Of a DNA stretch of 64,000 bases, positions 23,591 through 36,290 are shown in pieces. Made by a program: the position numbers and the translations under genes. A model generated the notes under the pieces. That model made no database searches and was not told the DNA's origin. It saw nothing but the letters and a program-made list of their open reading frames with translations. Location of the stretch: NCBI GenBank assembly GCA_963082975.1, contig OY720346.1:37537787-37601786 (forward strand). Direction: 5' to 3'. The stretch is from Labia minor. Taxonomy: Eukaryota; Arthropoda; Insecta; Dermaptera; Spongiphoridae. Each line of letters begins with the position of its first letter. Position 1 is the stretch's first letter.

Positions 23591-24095
23591 TCCTTGTTTT
23601 TCTCTCTTTATTTTGATTTCCTTCATTTTTTTCATTTTTTTGTTTTTTTTTAAATTAATTTTTATTTAGAGATATCATAAGTTTTCGAGATAAAAATTGA
23701 TATATTATATGTTCAAATTTTGTCCTTTCTGTTTAAAAAAAATAAATAATAAACTATTAAAATTATCAAGAAGAATCATTTATAATTAATAATTCAAATA
23801 TTTTACTAGAAATGTGTATATTTATTATATTATTTATTTATCATTATTTATTATGTATATTCTATTGATTTTTAATATTTTATACAATTTCTTTCAAATT
23901 TTCCTTAACGTTTCATATTTATCTCTTAATTAAGAATAGAATATAATTTAAAAAAATAGAAAAAATTATGTAATGTCTAATTAGGAAAGAATAGGTGGAA
24001 TAGAGTAGGCGTAGCTTAAGCCAAGAATAATTAATAGTAATAGTATAAATTGTAGAAATTAAATCCAAGAATAAAATAAATTTAAATAATAATAA
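23591..24095. other. AT-rich DNA, nothing recognised
   Basis: T-rich and A/T simple sequence. Confidence 0.6.
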
Positions 24096-24245
24096 TAATA
24101 ATAGACTCTTCAGTGGTTTAGTGGTTAGCACGACAGTCTACCACTCTGAAGACTCCAGGGGAAATTCAATAATTAATAATTTCTCTTTAAAGCTCTGCGT
24201 GATCCTCAGGGTCTATCCGCAAATAATAATAGTAATAATAATAGA
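24096..24245 (+). mobile_element. tRNA-derived SINE (SINE-2), copy 1
   Basis: Head CAGTGGTTTAGTGGTTAGCA has a strong A box (TGGTTTAGTGGTTAGC, similar to tRNA-Glu/Asp/His types). A weak B-box region follows (GGGGAAATTCAATAATTA), then a body with GCGTGATCCTCAGGGTCTAT and CCGCAAATAAT, ending in (AAT)n. A reverse copy lies at 42,733-42,842. About 140 bp long. Confidence 0.8.
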
Positions 24246-25559
24246 ATATTTAAATTTAAATATAATCATTATTTCTAAATTCATATATAAAGATTGATTA
24301 AATTAAATGAATAATCAATTGGAATATGAATAATATATTGGTCTTTTATTCATTAATATAATATATTTTTTTTTAAATTCATGCAAATTCTTTTAAAAAA
24401 AATTTCAATTTAGAACTTTCTCAAGGGAAAATAAATCGCTTTAATTCTAAATCACACAATCATGTCATATACATACATGTATATACCAATATGAACATAT
24501 ATTTCATAAAGAATATCAATAATCTAAAGTAAATAAAATGTTCATTTATACCTTTTAAAATAAAAATACATAATTCATTTCGGGGGTAAAAATTTTATTT
24601 TTAAAAAACTTTAAAAAATATTCAATAATATTTAGATCCAAGATTAAAGATTAAGATATATCCATTATTTATCGATGTTAATTTATTTTTCATGTTTTCA
24701 ATTCATTATACTTATAGGGATATGATATATGTATACATTTTGCATATCCTTTAAATCGGTCTTTAACTTGAACAATAAACAAAAAAGCAACAAGATTTTG
24801 ATAAGCCTTACCTGGACAAGCCCTAATTGAATGCTGTTTTTATTGTAAAAACAACAGTCAACTAAACAACATAAACTCCCTCTTCCCCACTATTCTCTTC
24901 ACCTTCATATGTTAATAAATAAACGTAAAAAAACATTTAATATAAACATATAAAAATGGAAAACAAAAGCATTTATAAATCTAATCTTTAAGGATATGAA
25001 ACAGATATTCCCTTTTATTTACCTTAACCCCCCCCCCCCGCCACCGCTCACCCTTATCCTAAATAAAATTAATGATGTTGTTGTTAATATAATGTAAAAG
25101 CTTTAAATTCAAAACTTTATGAAACAAGGAGTTATTTTGAAATAGTATAATATCTTGTTTATAAATTACAAATAAAAGAATACCATTAATATGGTAATCA
25201 AAATAATGAAAAATGCTTATTTTATTATTCTGTATAATGAAATAACAATTATTATTATTATTTTGTAAAAAAAAACAATTAATTATTATTTTTTAAGGTT
25301 ATAGGGATTTATATTAATGATTTTTATTTTTATTGTTTATTGATTTGTTCTTTACTGAAATCAATAGACAAAAAGTAAAAATATCAAAGTAGATTGTGAG
25401 TTAATTAGTAGAGAATTGATAGCTGAGAATAGGGATAGCTGGAGGAATGAAGGTACTGCAGACAAGTACTCTTGAGTTTAGAACCTCACGGAGATTGATT
25501 AATCGGTAATTTATTAATTTATTGAAGATATAATATTTATATTGGACTTGCTATTATTC
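24246..25559. other. AT-rich desert
   Basis: A C homopolymer near 25,029-25,038 (CCCCCCCCCC) and a balanced patch at 25,380-25,500. No gene or repeat family recognised. Confidence 0.5.
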
Positions 25560-25900
25560 AGGGCCTACTTGAGGGCAGCAAAACTAACATTTGTCCGGGC
25601 GGCAAATTTGAAGGGTGGCATTTTTGTTATGTATGTAATGAATTTTACGAATATATGAGCATAATTTATTCTATTATTGTTATGAAATGCCGAATGTGGC
25701 TATATATACATTTAAGAATAAAAGAATATTAAGAATAAAAATTTATTCTATTGCCCCGGAGGCCGTAAATGCTAAAGCAGGCGATATTTTATTTTTGGGA
25801 AAAAGTTTATTTGAGTTTGTTGTTGGAATCAAGTCCCTATTTATTTATTTATTTTTCGCTTTAAAATATAAATTTGAAAGATGACATTTTTTAAAAAAAC
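25560..25900 (+). mobile_element. hAT-like terminal fragment
   Basis: Starts CAGGGCCTACTTGAGGGCAG, then GTCCGGGCGGCAAATTTG and AGGGTGGCATT, the type of GC-rich sequence found at ends of hAT elements ('CAGGGCC...GGGCGGC'). The following 65-codon frame (25,687-25,884) has no recognised domain. A PEAVNAKAGDILFLGK patch near 25,762 is less AT-biased, but the frame ends in A/T noise. No right end identified. Confidence 0.5.
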
Positions 25901-26278
25901 TGGAATGAATAGATTTAGAGTTGTCTGAATTAAGATAAAATAGAAGTCGAAGCCGAAGTTAGTGAAACAGCTGATCAATTTTAAATTTTTAGTCTTTTTA
26001 AAATTTAATTTAATTTAAAACTTCGATATAAGAAATCACAAAAAATTCCTTCAAATAATTATTTTACTTTTTCTAATCCTATTGTCCCCAAATGACATAA
26101 ATAAATAAAGATATAAAAATAATTAATTTTATGAATTTAATTGATTTAATGTACAAGTTCGTTATATAGATAGATTAATAGGAATAATAATAATTAATTA
26201 TATACATTACAATACAGAATACATAGTTTATCAGTTTAATTAATTTTTTTAAATTTTTCAACGTAAACATCAATTTTT
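25901..26278. other. AT-rich DNA
   Basis: Nothing recognised apart from the shared HEL-A upstream extension at 26,211-26,278. Confidence 0.5.
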
Positions 26279-26884
26279 ACTATCTCGCCCAGGGATAGTA
26301 TTACCATCACGAAAATTTTTGATATCGAGATTTTGATGTTTTTATACGTTTTGAAGGTCCATGAATCATTTTCCCTAAGAATAAGGTTGAGAAAAATGTC
26401 TGTATGTGTGTATGTGTACAAGATTACGCAAAAACGGTTTGAGCTAGAATCATGAAATTTGGTACACGGGAATTATTTAAAATTTGTAGTTTTTTTAATC
26501 AAATTTTGAGAAATATAGCTCTTTCGGTAGAAGATAATACCAGATATTTTCATTTTTTTCCCTCTAAACTGACTGTAAAAATAAATATATATGTTTGGTA
26601 GTTGTTCACATGATTAAAAATTGTATAAAACTGCTATATATAGAATTTCAGCTTGATTGAATCAATGAAAGTACCGGAATAGTAAGTTTTTAAATTTTTT
26701 AATACACTGACTGCCAATCACTCACCAGCACGTGATGGGCCATCAACAAAGAGCCAAACACGTGCTGGTTTAATAAATATTATTGATTAATTTTAATTTA
26801 TAATTTAATTAATTAAATTTAATTAAATTAATATATGTGTTAGTTAATCCAATTCAAATTTGAGAGATAGTCGAGATAGTCCAG
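26279..26884 (+). mobile_element. HEL-A repeat, copy 4
   Basis: Full-length plus-strand copy. 5' hairpin ACTATCTCGCCCAGGGATAGT, GAGATTTTGATG, a short (TATGTGTG) tract, TTACGCAAAAACGGTTTGAG and ATCATGAAATTTGGTACAC, a CACGTGATGGGCCATCAAC block, and a 3' end in which GAGATAGTCGAGATAGTCCAG replaces the usual hairpin. Confidence 0.9.
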
Positions 26885-27990
26885 ATTTACTTTTTAAAAA
26901 TCACTTCAACTGTTGAATTAATTATTTCTTTAATTTTTCTCTATCAAGAGTGTTACAATCTAATTGGTGACCTTAATAATATATTTTATAATTTTTAAAC
27001 AAACTATGTACCTCAATGATTCGATTTGTGGTAATTTATAAAATAAATAATCTAATCAAAATTTAAATATATTAATTAGTCAATTTCATTTTTGTTCATC
27101 ATCTGACAAAATGGGACTGACATTCATTTCACTTGGTTTCCACATTTGCCATTAAACTTTTCTTTAAAGAGGCAGTGAAGGGTTCCAAGAGGTGCTGACA
27201 ATCCCTCGTCTGCTGTTCGTAAATCTTAGTTTATGTTGACGCGTCCTGAGTCTTGAATCCTGTCTTCATTTCAATTCGACAACTGACTGTCTATCGTCTG
27301 TCTTAACGTAATCTCCACTCTGTCTCCATGCAATCCAACTAAACCTTTATTCCCTCCCCACACACACAAACAACTAAACAACGCTACACTCTCATTAAGA
27401 CATTTCACCATAATTCATATATAATTCAAATATTTAATATAATGTATTGAATAAAACAAAACAAAACTTGTTTTTAAAATAAAATAAAATAAATAATTTA
27501 TTTATATATTAGGATATTATAAAGTATATATATTTTTATTATTATTAAACCACCTTCCCTTTATTGTTAATGGTTGATTTGGGTTTTCGATAACAGTATC
27601 AAGAGTTGATTAACGAAAATAGCAATCTAGTGAATCGGGAGGGTATGTAATACAAATAAGGGCTTAATTATAGTTATTGTACTCCTAATTAATAGCCTAC
27701 GGACAGAAATCCTGATTGTAGTACTCAACGATAGGTGGAATTTCATTTATGCCTATTATTAACAGTATAAACCGACATTAGAACGGATGGAAAGTGAAAT
27801 AAAAATTGTAACGTTGATAAATATCAATAATTAGATGAATAAAGGGATGAATAAACATAGGAATCATAAATTAATAAATATATAAATTACTAATAAATCA
27901 AGGTGTAGTTTACATATATTTACAATTGATTTTTTGAAATATATATCTAATACCTACATAAAAAAAATAGACAATATATAAAAAGATAAA
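26885..27990. other. No gene recognised; mixed-composition patch at 27,100-27,340
   Basis: AT-rich except for 27,100-27,340 (CTCGTCTGCTGTTCG, GACGCGTCCTGAGTC) and 27,590-27,800, which look single-copy and non-coding. Confidence 0.45.
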
Positions 27991-27994
27991 AATG

Positions 27995-28640
27995 GTTTAC
28001 AATATTTTTCTATCTATCTGTGTGGATCTACGGAACTGGAAAGTTCTTCTCCAAGCTTTAACCATCCAACTCCTATCATCTCCTATTTCTCTCACGTCCC
28101 TTCCTACATTGTCCGCCCACCATGTCCTTGGACTCTCAAGCGGACGTTTCCCAATCGGTCTTCCCACAAAAATACTATTCGTCATTCTTTCCTCTCCCAT
28201 TCTAGCCACGTGCCCTGCCCATCGCAGCCTTCTGGATTTGATAACCCTAACTATGTCTGAAGATGTCTAGATGTCATGCAATTCCTCATTATTCAGTCTC
28301 CGCCATTCCCCGGTGACCTCATCTTTCTTTGGCCCATATATATAAATTTATAAATAATTAAATATTTTTAATAAATAAAAACTTTTATCAAATCAAATTG
28401 AAAAAACGTGATACAATTTATTGAGCTCATATTTCTTTGGCCAATAAATGCCGTGAAGAATCCTATTCTCAAATACTCTAAATTTACTCTCGTCTCCCAG
28501 GGTCATAGATCATGCCTCACACCCATATAATACAACCGGCAAAATAATTGTTTTATATATTTTAATTTTGATCCCATTTTTGACGATATAGCATATACCT
28601 CATGATACCCGATTGTATCCACGATTTAAATTCTTCCTGA
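27995..28640 (-). pseudogene. RTE-like LINE fragment, 3' end with (GATA)n tail
   Basis: Minus-strand C-terminus of the RTE-like polyprotein: KSRRLRWAGHVARMGEERMT, then IFVGRPIGKRPLESPRTWWA, DNVGRDVREIG and WMVKAWR. This is the standard RLRWAGHVxRM...GRPxxRW.D tail. The 3' end is a short (GATA)n tract at 28,009-28,018 on the left. Upstream coding (NGEDC..., MGVRH) continues to about 28,640. A piece of about 97 bp at 28,335-28,431 interrupts it and is flanked by an 11-bp direct repeat TTTCTTTGGCC (28,324-28,334 and 28,432-28,442), consistent with a small insertion and target duplication. Confidence 0.85.
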
Positions 28641-29019
28641 ATATTATTATCCTTTTATAATATTATTATTATTTTCAATTTTACAATTTTCAAATTTTTT
28701 TTTTAGATTAGTCTTTTAAAATGTTTATTTCTGATAAATCTTAAATTTTAACCAACCTTTACAGTTTACAGTTTAAAGAAATTTTTTTTTAATATAGAAA
28801 TGTTTTGATTATAAGATTTTTAAAGATTGTTTTTGTCTCGGAATTTGATTTTGTTAATGGTGTTATAATGTCCATTAAAAATAGTTTGTTTTTTTATTTT
28901 TAACATATTCTGTTCTGTAAAAATTCTGTTCATAAAAATAATTTTAAAGCTGAGTTGGAATAAATTTTTGTAAAATTTTAGCCAAATTTTGTTATTATAA
29001 TATTTAAAATATTGGATGC
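28641..29019. other. AT-rich DNA, nothing recognised
   Basis: A/T-rich without repeat signature. Confidence 0.5.
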
Positions 29020-29326
29020 TTACAAACTTTATTGTGCCATATACCCCTAGCCATGTTTTTCAGTTTTGGGTAGACCCCTTAAATTGATTTTTTATAAAAA
29101 TTTTTTATCCTTTTTTTAGAGCCTTATTGAAAAATAAAAAATGTTTTAAGAGTAATGTCGGAAAAATAATTTACCTTTTTTTTAGAGCCGTGTCTGGAAA
29201 GCACGTAGACCCCCATAGACCCTCATTTTCATTTCATGGATCCCCAAATTTGTTATTCGCTGCCGTAGACCCTTGCTGGTTGCCATAGACCCCTAGAGGT
29301 CGATATAGACCACTTTGGGAACCTCT
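29020..29326. mobile_element. hAT-type MITE or terminal fragment
   Basis: The right end, read in reverse complement, begins CAGAGGTTCCCAAAGTGG and continues with repeats of GGGTCTATGGCAACC type. CAGAGGTTCCCAAA ends are characteristic of hAT elements. Multiple 'TAGACCC' repeats lie inside (29,073, 29,208, 29,265, 29,284). The left boundary is unclear. Confidence 0.6.
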
Positions 29327-29636
29327 GATTTAGAATAATCCTGTATATATATATATATATAGGTAGATAGATAGTTGATTTATTTATTTATAAAAACTAA
29401 GTAATAAAATGTCTAATTAAATATAATATAGTCAAAGCGAATTATAAATTCTAAATAATCAAAACAAAAATCAATTATATTCAGGAAAATTAACATAAAA
29501 ATATAAAAAATGTTTTTTGTAGATTTTCAATTTATACGATAAAAAAAACAACCCATTTATATTCATTTCATTTTACTAATATTAATGTTAAGCGTTTAAC
29601 GATTAACGAAGATTGTTTAAAAAAAAACCGGTCAGG

Positions 29637-29669
<33 letters not shown>

Positions 29670-30491
29670 GGTATATCATATTTTTATAAAAATCCTGCAG
29701 GGTGGAAATAATCAATTCTAATTAATAATAATAACAGCATACAATAAAAGATTCCTGGTAATGATAGATTTAAATTAAAAAATATGTAAAAAATAAAAAA
29801 AAATATATTTTTATGGAAAGAGAGAATTATTAATCAAATATTGACCAGAATATGATTAAATCATTGCGTTTACATATTTTCACTATTTATTTATTTAATA
29901 GTTTACCATAAAATATTTATTTTTTTTTTATTTTTCTTTATTGTTTAATTAGAGTAAATAAAGTGATAGACACATTGATCGGGAAAATTTTATTTTTCTA
30001 TTTCTCAGTATCTCCCTCTCCCCTCTTAAAAAACACATTGCGTTATTGATTTTTTAATTAAAAATTATAAATATTAAAAAATTGAATATTCTAAAAACAA
30101 ATAATTAATAAATTTCGATTACAAAAAAAAAAAAACATGTGCGAAATATATATATTTTTTAAGTATTTATTTAATATTTTTTTTTCACAAAATTTAAAAG
30201 TTATTGAATGTAACATCTGTAACTCATACTCATTCAATTTTGTATTCTCTTTTTTTCTCTCATATCATTCAAATAAATTAATAAAATAATGAATAAATTA
30301 TTCAAATATAATAAATAATATAATATATTCTGATTGATTATACAAATTAAGAAAAAAATTAAATATTTATAAATGTAATGTTATAATTTATGGGTTCAAA
30401 ACTTCCTCTTTATTTAGTTTAAATTGGGAAATTATTAATAAATTATTTTTAAGAGTATAAAATATTAAATATTCTGTTTTCTTTTTACTAT
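29327..30491. other. AT-rich desert with (TA)n microsatellites
   Basis: (TA)n at about 29,345-29,361 and 29,641-29,670. A GGTAGATAGATAG run at 29,361 may be a remnant RTE 3' tail. Nothing else recognised. Confidence 0.5.
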
Positions 30492-30775
30492 TTTTTACCG
30501 AACGACAATAGAAAGGGAAGGTATTGTTTTCACACCAAATTACGCATGTGATGATTTTTACATATCTTCACGAATCATGCATTTTGTTAACAGAAAAAAG
30601 TATTTTTAGCATGAGGTTTGTTAGTCTGTCCGTCCATTGTGTATCCGTATAGACGTGCACAGCTTGAAAAAGTCAACGGATTTTGATAAAATTTGGTATA
30701 TTTACTTAATGCATCAGTAACATGAATTCATCAACTTTTGGTGTATATCCGGAAACCGGAAGTGGTAGTTTACAA
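30492..30775 (+). mobile_element. HEL-B repeat, copy 1 (3'-truncated)
   Basis: Starts near ACCGAACGACAATAGAAAGGG, continues with GGTATTGTTTTCACACCAAA, a GTCYGTCC microsatellite remnant (GTCTGTCCGTCC), the core CAACGGATTTTGATAAAATT and ATGAATTCATCAACTTTTGG. It breaks off after CCGGAAGTGGTAGT. Confidence 0.85.
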
Positions 30776-32059
30776 AATATTAATTTTATATTCATTGTCG
30801 GATAATACTTCATTACAAATATAGTAGTGATAAATAAATGAGTATTAAACTAAAATAAAAACCCAGAAAATATAATTTACTCATTTTAATTCAAGTTTTA
30901 AAAATTTTTTTTTTATACTTTATAAATATTATATATATAATGTTGTTAATAATAATGAAATTAATTTATTTCAAATCGAGTGTCTGGCCACAGCTCATTG
31001 AGTATTTGTTATTTAGATGTAAATAATATTTCCCTACTCTATAATAATTAATAAATTGTTTAAATATACATATTTTTGGTATGTGTGGTGTGTGTATATA
31101 TGACGTTTTATTAATAAAATATTTTAGTCTAAATTCATTCAACGATAGTGTAATAGTCAAGTAAAACAAACTCATCTAAAGTGCAATGGGGATATGGCCT
31201 TAACACTAATTCGCCAACATATATATATATATATCTAAATGTCCAGGTGCATTTGATTATACAGCATCATGTTTTGCCTAGTAGATGGCTTTTGCAATTT
31301 AAACAAAACAGGTAAAGTAAATGGGAGGGAAGGGACTTTAAGAGTTATTTGTATAAATACCAGGAGCTTTTCATTGGATAATTGGCTTTAATGGGCTCTT
31401 GAATTCAAGTCCAATAAATCCTTAACACGATTTTCGCAGATTTTCTTTTAAATGGAAATCAAGGGATTCTGCGTGAATTTAATATATATATATATATATA
31501 ATTCTGCAGAACAGTAGTATTCAAGAGAAAATGGGAATTATAAATATGTATATAAATATGTAATATCCAAAAGAGTTATTAACATCAAAACTTGATATAC
31601 GTATATATTTTAAAAAGAAATGAAATTTTTATATAAAAATTATTAATATAAATTTCATTCAAATTATTCAATTGTAAATTGTATTATGTAAAATATTAAC
31701 AATATAATGGTTAGTGTGTATCTCTAAAACTTTAAAAATGATTAAAATGTTGTATGTATAAGTTTTAAGTATGATATAGAAATTTTTATTAAATAATGGG
31801 TTACAAAAATAGAGAGTTCAAAGTTTTTAACTTCTAGAAATCTAAAGAAAAATATTCAATTTATTCGAGTGATATTTTTTTTCATTTTGATTAAGTATTA
31901 ATTAATTAATACATATACAATACAATCTCTTGTATCAAATTAATTGAGTCATTTTATCATAACATATTTTTGAATACAAATGAATTGCATCTATAGACAA
32001 GATATGATTGTAATAAACGGGTTTATTAAAAAATAAAAAAATAAATTGTTTAAATCATA
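30776..32059. other. No gene recognised; mixed-composition island at 31,240-31,450
   Basis: AT-rich apart from 31,240-31,450, which looks single-copy (CATCATGTTTTGCCTAG, TTGGCTTTAATGGGCTC). 30,965-31,005 matches 9,418-9,470 and resembles the end of a HEL-B relative. (TA)n tracts at 31,218-31,233 and 31,482-31,500. Confidence 0.45.
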
Positions 32060-32870
32060 AATCTAGTGGTGTGGCTAAGAGCTATCCGGACATCATCAAT
32101 AATTGAATCCATCTGAGCAATATCATCACATTCCCCAATAAGCTCTTCGATTCAGGATGACATCCTCTCTGTTTAACATGTTATTGGATCTATATTTTGG
32201 TTATTTGGTTTATTCATAACATTCAATGTTTAGAAGATAATGCTCTATTTTGATTTTTTCTTTTTTCCGATTCATTATAAATTATCTACGGAAACTTTCA
32301 TCCTTTTCATGTTTTAATAATAGGGATCATTTTTTTTTTCTATTTTCTTTGACTTATTCCCTTTTAGATATTCTATTATCAAATTCACCTTATTTCTGAA
32401 CCTGTCAATGTCATTATCAGGACGTAATTTCCAGACCAATCTTTTTTTGCTTTTTTGTTTTTGTAACTCAAAATTTGATATTGGCTTAGTTGTTGTTCGT
32501 TTTTCTCAAGAAACGGTGTATCTATAAATCTTTTTTTAATAATAACATTTTTTCTGTCTGAGATATTTTGTTCAGACAGGTCCAATTCTGAGTATTACTG
32601 AGTTACTAAATACTCTATGAAATTTATATCTTCCCCGGGAAATAGATTATCTTTACAATCATTAATTATTTCATCATTAGTTCTATATTCATTTCTTTGG
32701 TCAATTTAAGATTACACACACCCAACAACGCAGCACCATCTCTTCGACAACGCAAGCGTCCGATATGTGTCACCATTTGATCTTCTTGGTTTTGACAATG
32801 ATCCTTTGGTTGATCAATAGAAACTGTAGCTTGTGGAGTGGCAGGAGTCCTCTCCATCAACATCCTATCC
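32060..32870 (-). pseudogene. Unidentified degenerate coding-like stretch
   Basis: Minus-strand fragments look protein-like: ATPQATVSIDQPKDHCQNQE then DQMVTHIGRLRCRRDGAALL (32,666-32,863), LSEQNISDRKNVIIKK (32,385-32,585) and, further left, IEELIGECDDIAQMDSIIDD (32,065-32,155). They lie in order in different frames separated by stops, which suggests one decayed gene or transposon ORF about 800 bp long. I do not recognise the family and no splice pattern is evident. Confidence 0.35.
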
Positions 32871-33869
32871 TAGATTAATAAATAAACATTATATAATCTT
32901 TAGTTAAAAAAATAGCTAAAACAATTATTGATGAAAATGATGAACTAGTTGAACTTGAAAATAAAGATTAATTCAAATCTAACCAAGTACAGATTTAAAA
33001 TATAATATATAATTTGATGGTTTATATTCCTAGAGTCAATAGAACCGAATACAAATACGACTAATAGAACTAATAAACTAGTAAGTATAAAAAAGTTTTA
33101 TAAATTAAATTAAAAAAATAGAGTAAACAAAGTAGGTTATTTATTTATTTATATTAAACCCTATTATTCATCTAACTCATGGAATTGTAAGATTTAAGTT
33201 TAAATCATATTTTGTCCAAAGTTCTATATATATATATATAAATAAGTATATATATATATATATATATATGAGTGAAATTGTTCTTAATAATCTACGATTG
33301 AAAAAGTATCAAACACGAAAATTGATCAACAAATAAAATTCAATCATACTTTATCAAAATAATTGAGCGTAAAAGTATATCAACTTATAAATATATAAAT
33401 CAAAAACTTGAAGTGATTTTTTTCACTAGGTTTCGAAAGGATTTAAAGAGTTCGGGAAGGGGAGAGATCGGGATAAGAAACAGGACAAGTTTCTTTTCTA
33501 TTGATGTCAGAAAACAAAATCATAAATCGCAAACAGATCCATTTATCACAAAGTCAAGGGGGTAGATGGAAAATGAATTTTATGGCAATTTGCATTTCAA
33601 AAGAGGAGGACGATTGAGCCGAAATGTATCTTGAGAGGAAGGGGGAGAGAGGGTGATGTTTTCATAAAAGTACACCTACTTACGAAATTTATTTATTTTA
33701 TTTTATTTGTAAAATGTAAAATCAATTATGTAAATAACAACTATTTAAATGTCGTACGATTTTATTGAAAAAGTTGCTGTAACATCTCAGGCATATATCA
33801 AATATGGAATCCTTACTTCTACTTATATATATATATATACATGTTATTGAGAGTTGCAATCTTCAAATT
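32871..33869. other. No gene recognised; mixed-composition island at 33,425-33,660
   Basis: (TA)n tracts at 33,224-33,269. The 33,425-33,660 stretch (GTTCGGGAAGGGGAGAGATC, GGCAATTTGCATTTC, GAGGACGATTGAGCCG) is single-copy-looking and non-coding. Confidence 0.4.
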
Positions 33870-34385
33870 GTATATAGATATTATCTATCTGTGACTCTAC
33901 GGAACTCGAAAGTTATTGGCAGTACCAACCCTTCAAACTTCCCTAACATGAGCCACCTCCTTCCAACTCCTATTCACTTCCAACTGTCTCACCTCCCTCT
34001 GTACAATGTCCTCCGTATTCTTGATCTGGTTTTACTATTAACAAGTTTCTCGCAAGTCTCTTCTCTCCCATTCTAGTACCGTTCATCACGACATTCTCAA
34101 TTTAATGATCCTATCTATGTTTGGAGGTGTAAGAGAATATGCAATTCCACGTTATGCAATTTTCTCCATCCTTAGGTAACCCCATCCTTCTTCGCCGCAT
34201 ATATGTTACGAAGAACGCTATTTTCAAATATTCTAAATATATTTTCATCTCCCAAACTTCAAAGACCACGTCTTAAACTCATATAACACAACGGATATTA
34301 TTATTGTTTTATATATTTTAATTTTGATACTCTTGGTTAACAATTTTAACGAAATAAGCCCCTTTACTGCAAATTTTTCTTAAAT
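33870..34385 (-). pseudogene. RTE-like LINE fragment, decayed 3' end
   Basis: Minus-strand RTE family tail, more diverged than the copy at 27,995. The 3' end has (GATA) units at about 33,881-33,890, then the shared CAGATAGATA...CTTTCGAGTTCCGTAGAGTC 3'-UTR block. Coding similarity is reduced to scattered blocks. The right limit is near the GCCCCTTTACTGC sequence that other copies share. Confidence 0.75.
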
Positions 34386-34750
34386 ATATATAGAATAAAA
34401 CAATTCTATTACCATAAAACCAAGTATCATAGTTAAAAAAATCATTCAAATTCTTCACTAAACTTATCAGTTATTCAGGTTAAAGTTTGTCATAGTGAAA
34501 TTTGTAAGAAATTTTTTAAAGTTTATATTGAAGGTACTAAACCATTAAATAATGAATATGTATATAGACATTGTTTAGTAATGTTAAAATGTTTTAAATG
34601 TTGATGATAAAGATCAATAAATTATCAAAATATCAAAAAGATTGAAAAAAAAACTCTTAGAAATAGGGCGACTGAATTCTTTTTAATAAAGGGATTCAAA
34701 ATCGATTGGGATATCGAGTGGGATATTAAAATATCTCACAAATTAAAATA
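34386..34750. other. AT-rich DNA, nothing recognised
   Basis: A/T-rich spacer between RTE and HEL-B copies. Confidence 0.5.
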
Positions 34751-35400
34751 AGTTGACCTGTGGTCAGGTCCGAACCGACCGACGGTTTGAAATAAATTAA
34801 TTTCCAGCTACAGAAACAATTTCAAATAATTTTAATATATCTATTAATGTAATAACAAACAGATATGGATAGAACATAAATATTTTTAATTTTATTTTAT
34901 TTATAATATATAGCTAAAGTAGCCGGCGTTGCCCGAGATCATAATAAGGAGGCTGTGACGTCATGAAGGGCTGGGTGACGTCATATAATTTTAAATTAAG
35001 AAAAACATAATGAAGATGATTTTTCCCGAAGATAAAACCAATACATTCGTGGTGATATGTAAAAAATCTCCTCATGTGAAATTTGGTGTTGAAAATAACC
35101 CTTCCCTTCCTATGGTCAATCGCTAATACTACCACTTCCGGTTTCCGGATTTGCACCAAAAGTTGATCAATTCATCCCACTGATGCATTAAGTAAATATA
35201 CCAAATTTCATCAAAATCCATTGAGCCGTTCAGGCTGTACACATCTATACGGACGGACAGACGGACGGACGGACGGACAGACATCATGCTAAAAATACTT
35301 TTTTCTGTTAAGAAAATGCATGATTCGTGGAGATATGTAAAAATCTCCACATGTGAAATTTGGTGTGAAAACAATACCTCCCTTACTATCGTCGGTCGGT
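34751..35400 (-). mobile_element. HEL-B repeat, copy 2 (full length)
   Basis: Most complete copy of the family, minus strand. Its 5' end (right side) reads ACCGACCGACGATAGTAAGG. Its 3' end (left side) holds CGTCGGTCGGT, the exact inverse of the 5' 11-mer, immediately followed by a terminal hairpin with arms GACCTG and CAGGTC. Inside are a (GTCC)n microsatellite (35,251-35,282), the core TCAATGGATTTTGATGAAAT type sequence, two CCGGAAGTGG-like blocks, paired TGACGTCA sites at 34,956-34,983 and CCGGCGTTGCCCG near 34,921. The reading frames here are composition-driven. Confidence 0.9.
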
Positions 35401-36290
35401 AAAAAACAAACAAAAATGGGCTGACATTGTTAAATATGTATTTAAACATTATTTTAGTTAAGAAAACGCATCTGATTATAAAAAGGTCATTGAACAGTAA
35501 TTTTAATTTAGAAAAAATAAAATAAAAACCCAAATAAAAATTGGAAATTTCCTTTTATTCTTAAATTTTCTACCCGATGGACTTTAAAACCATCCTTTCA
35601 TACGTTTATTCACCCGTCCTCCCATCCCCATCTACTCTTCTTCTACCCAGTTTGTTTTAAATTAATAATCATCCAGTCATTTCGTTCTACTGAGATTAGA
35701 AATGTATAACAGGCGGGGATCAAAAAGTTTCAAAATCACGGGCTTAAAATAAATTATGAATAATTAAGTTGAAATTTTGTTGGTAGTTTTAAAATAGGCC
35801 GTTGATATTTTCCACCTAACATTTTAGAGAAGTTAACTAAATTGCTGACAAGTTTGTTTGAAAATTTAAGACCTAAATGGAAATGACAAGAAACAGTGAA
35901 AGATTTTGAAAATCCATCACGTTGAGAATGAAAGAGAAAGTGAAAGCAATGAATGGTTGGGTGGGGTGGATGAAAAGAAGTCAAGAGATGAGCATAGAAA
36001 TCTTTTGGGATTGCCAAATCAACTTTTCAAAACTTGAAAATTAAATATATATTAGAATATTTTGTATTTATTAATAATAATAATGAGATGAAGCCTTTTA
36101 TAAAAAAAAGCAAAATGTGCAGCATCGTACACGTGGCGGAAGTGAAACTTCTTACAATCTAGAGAATAAGATAAATTTTAGTTGAGAGTGTGAGTGAGAG
36201 AGAAATAGAGAAAAATAAAGGGATCATTTCGAAAGACATATAACAGTATAAAATTTTCGTAACAAATATTCGCTTTATTATTATTATTAT
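35401..36290. other. No gene recognised
   Basis: AT-rich with mixed patches. At 36,137-36,156 the palindromic end GGAAGTGAAACTTCTTAC resembles the end of the 521-bp duplicated unit at 38.7-39.7 kb and of the fragment at 43,045. A frame at 35,754-36,017 has no domain. Confidence 0.4.

Noticed and set aside
34914-35533. 81- and 134-codon minus-strand frames
   Set aside because: They lie on the non-coding HEL-B repeat; the SVRPSVRLSV run is the (GTCC)n microsatellite translated.
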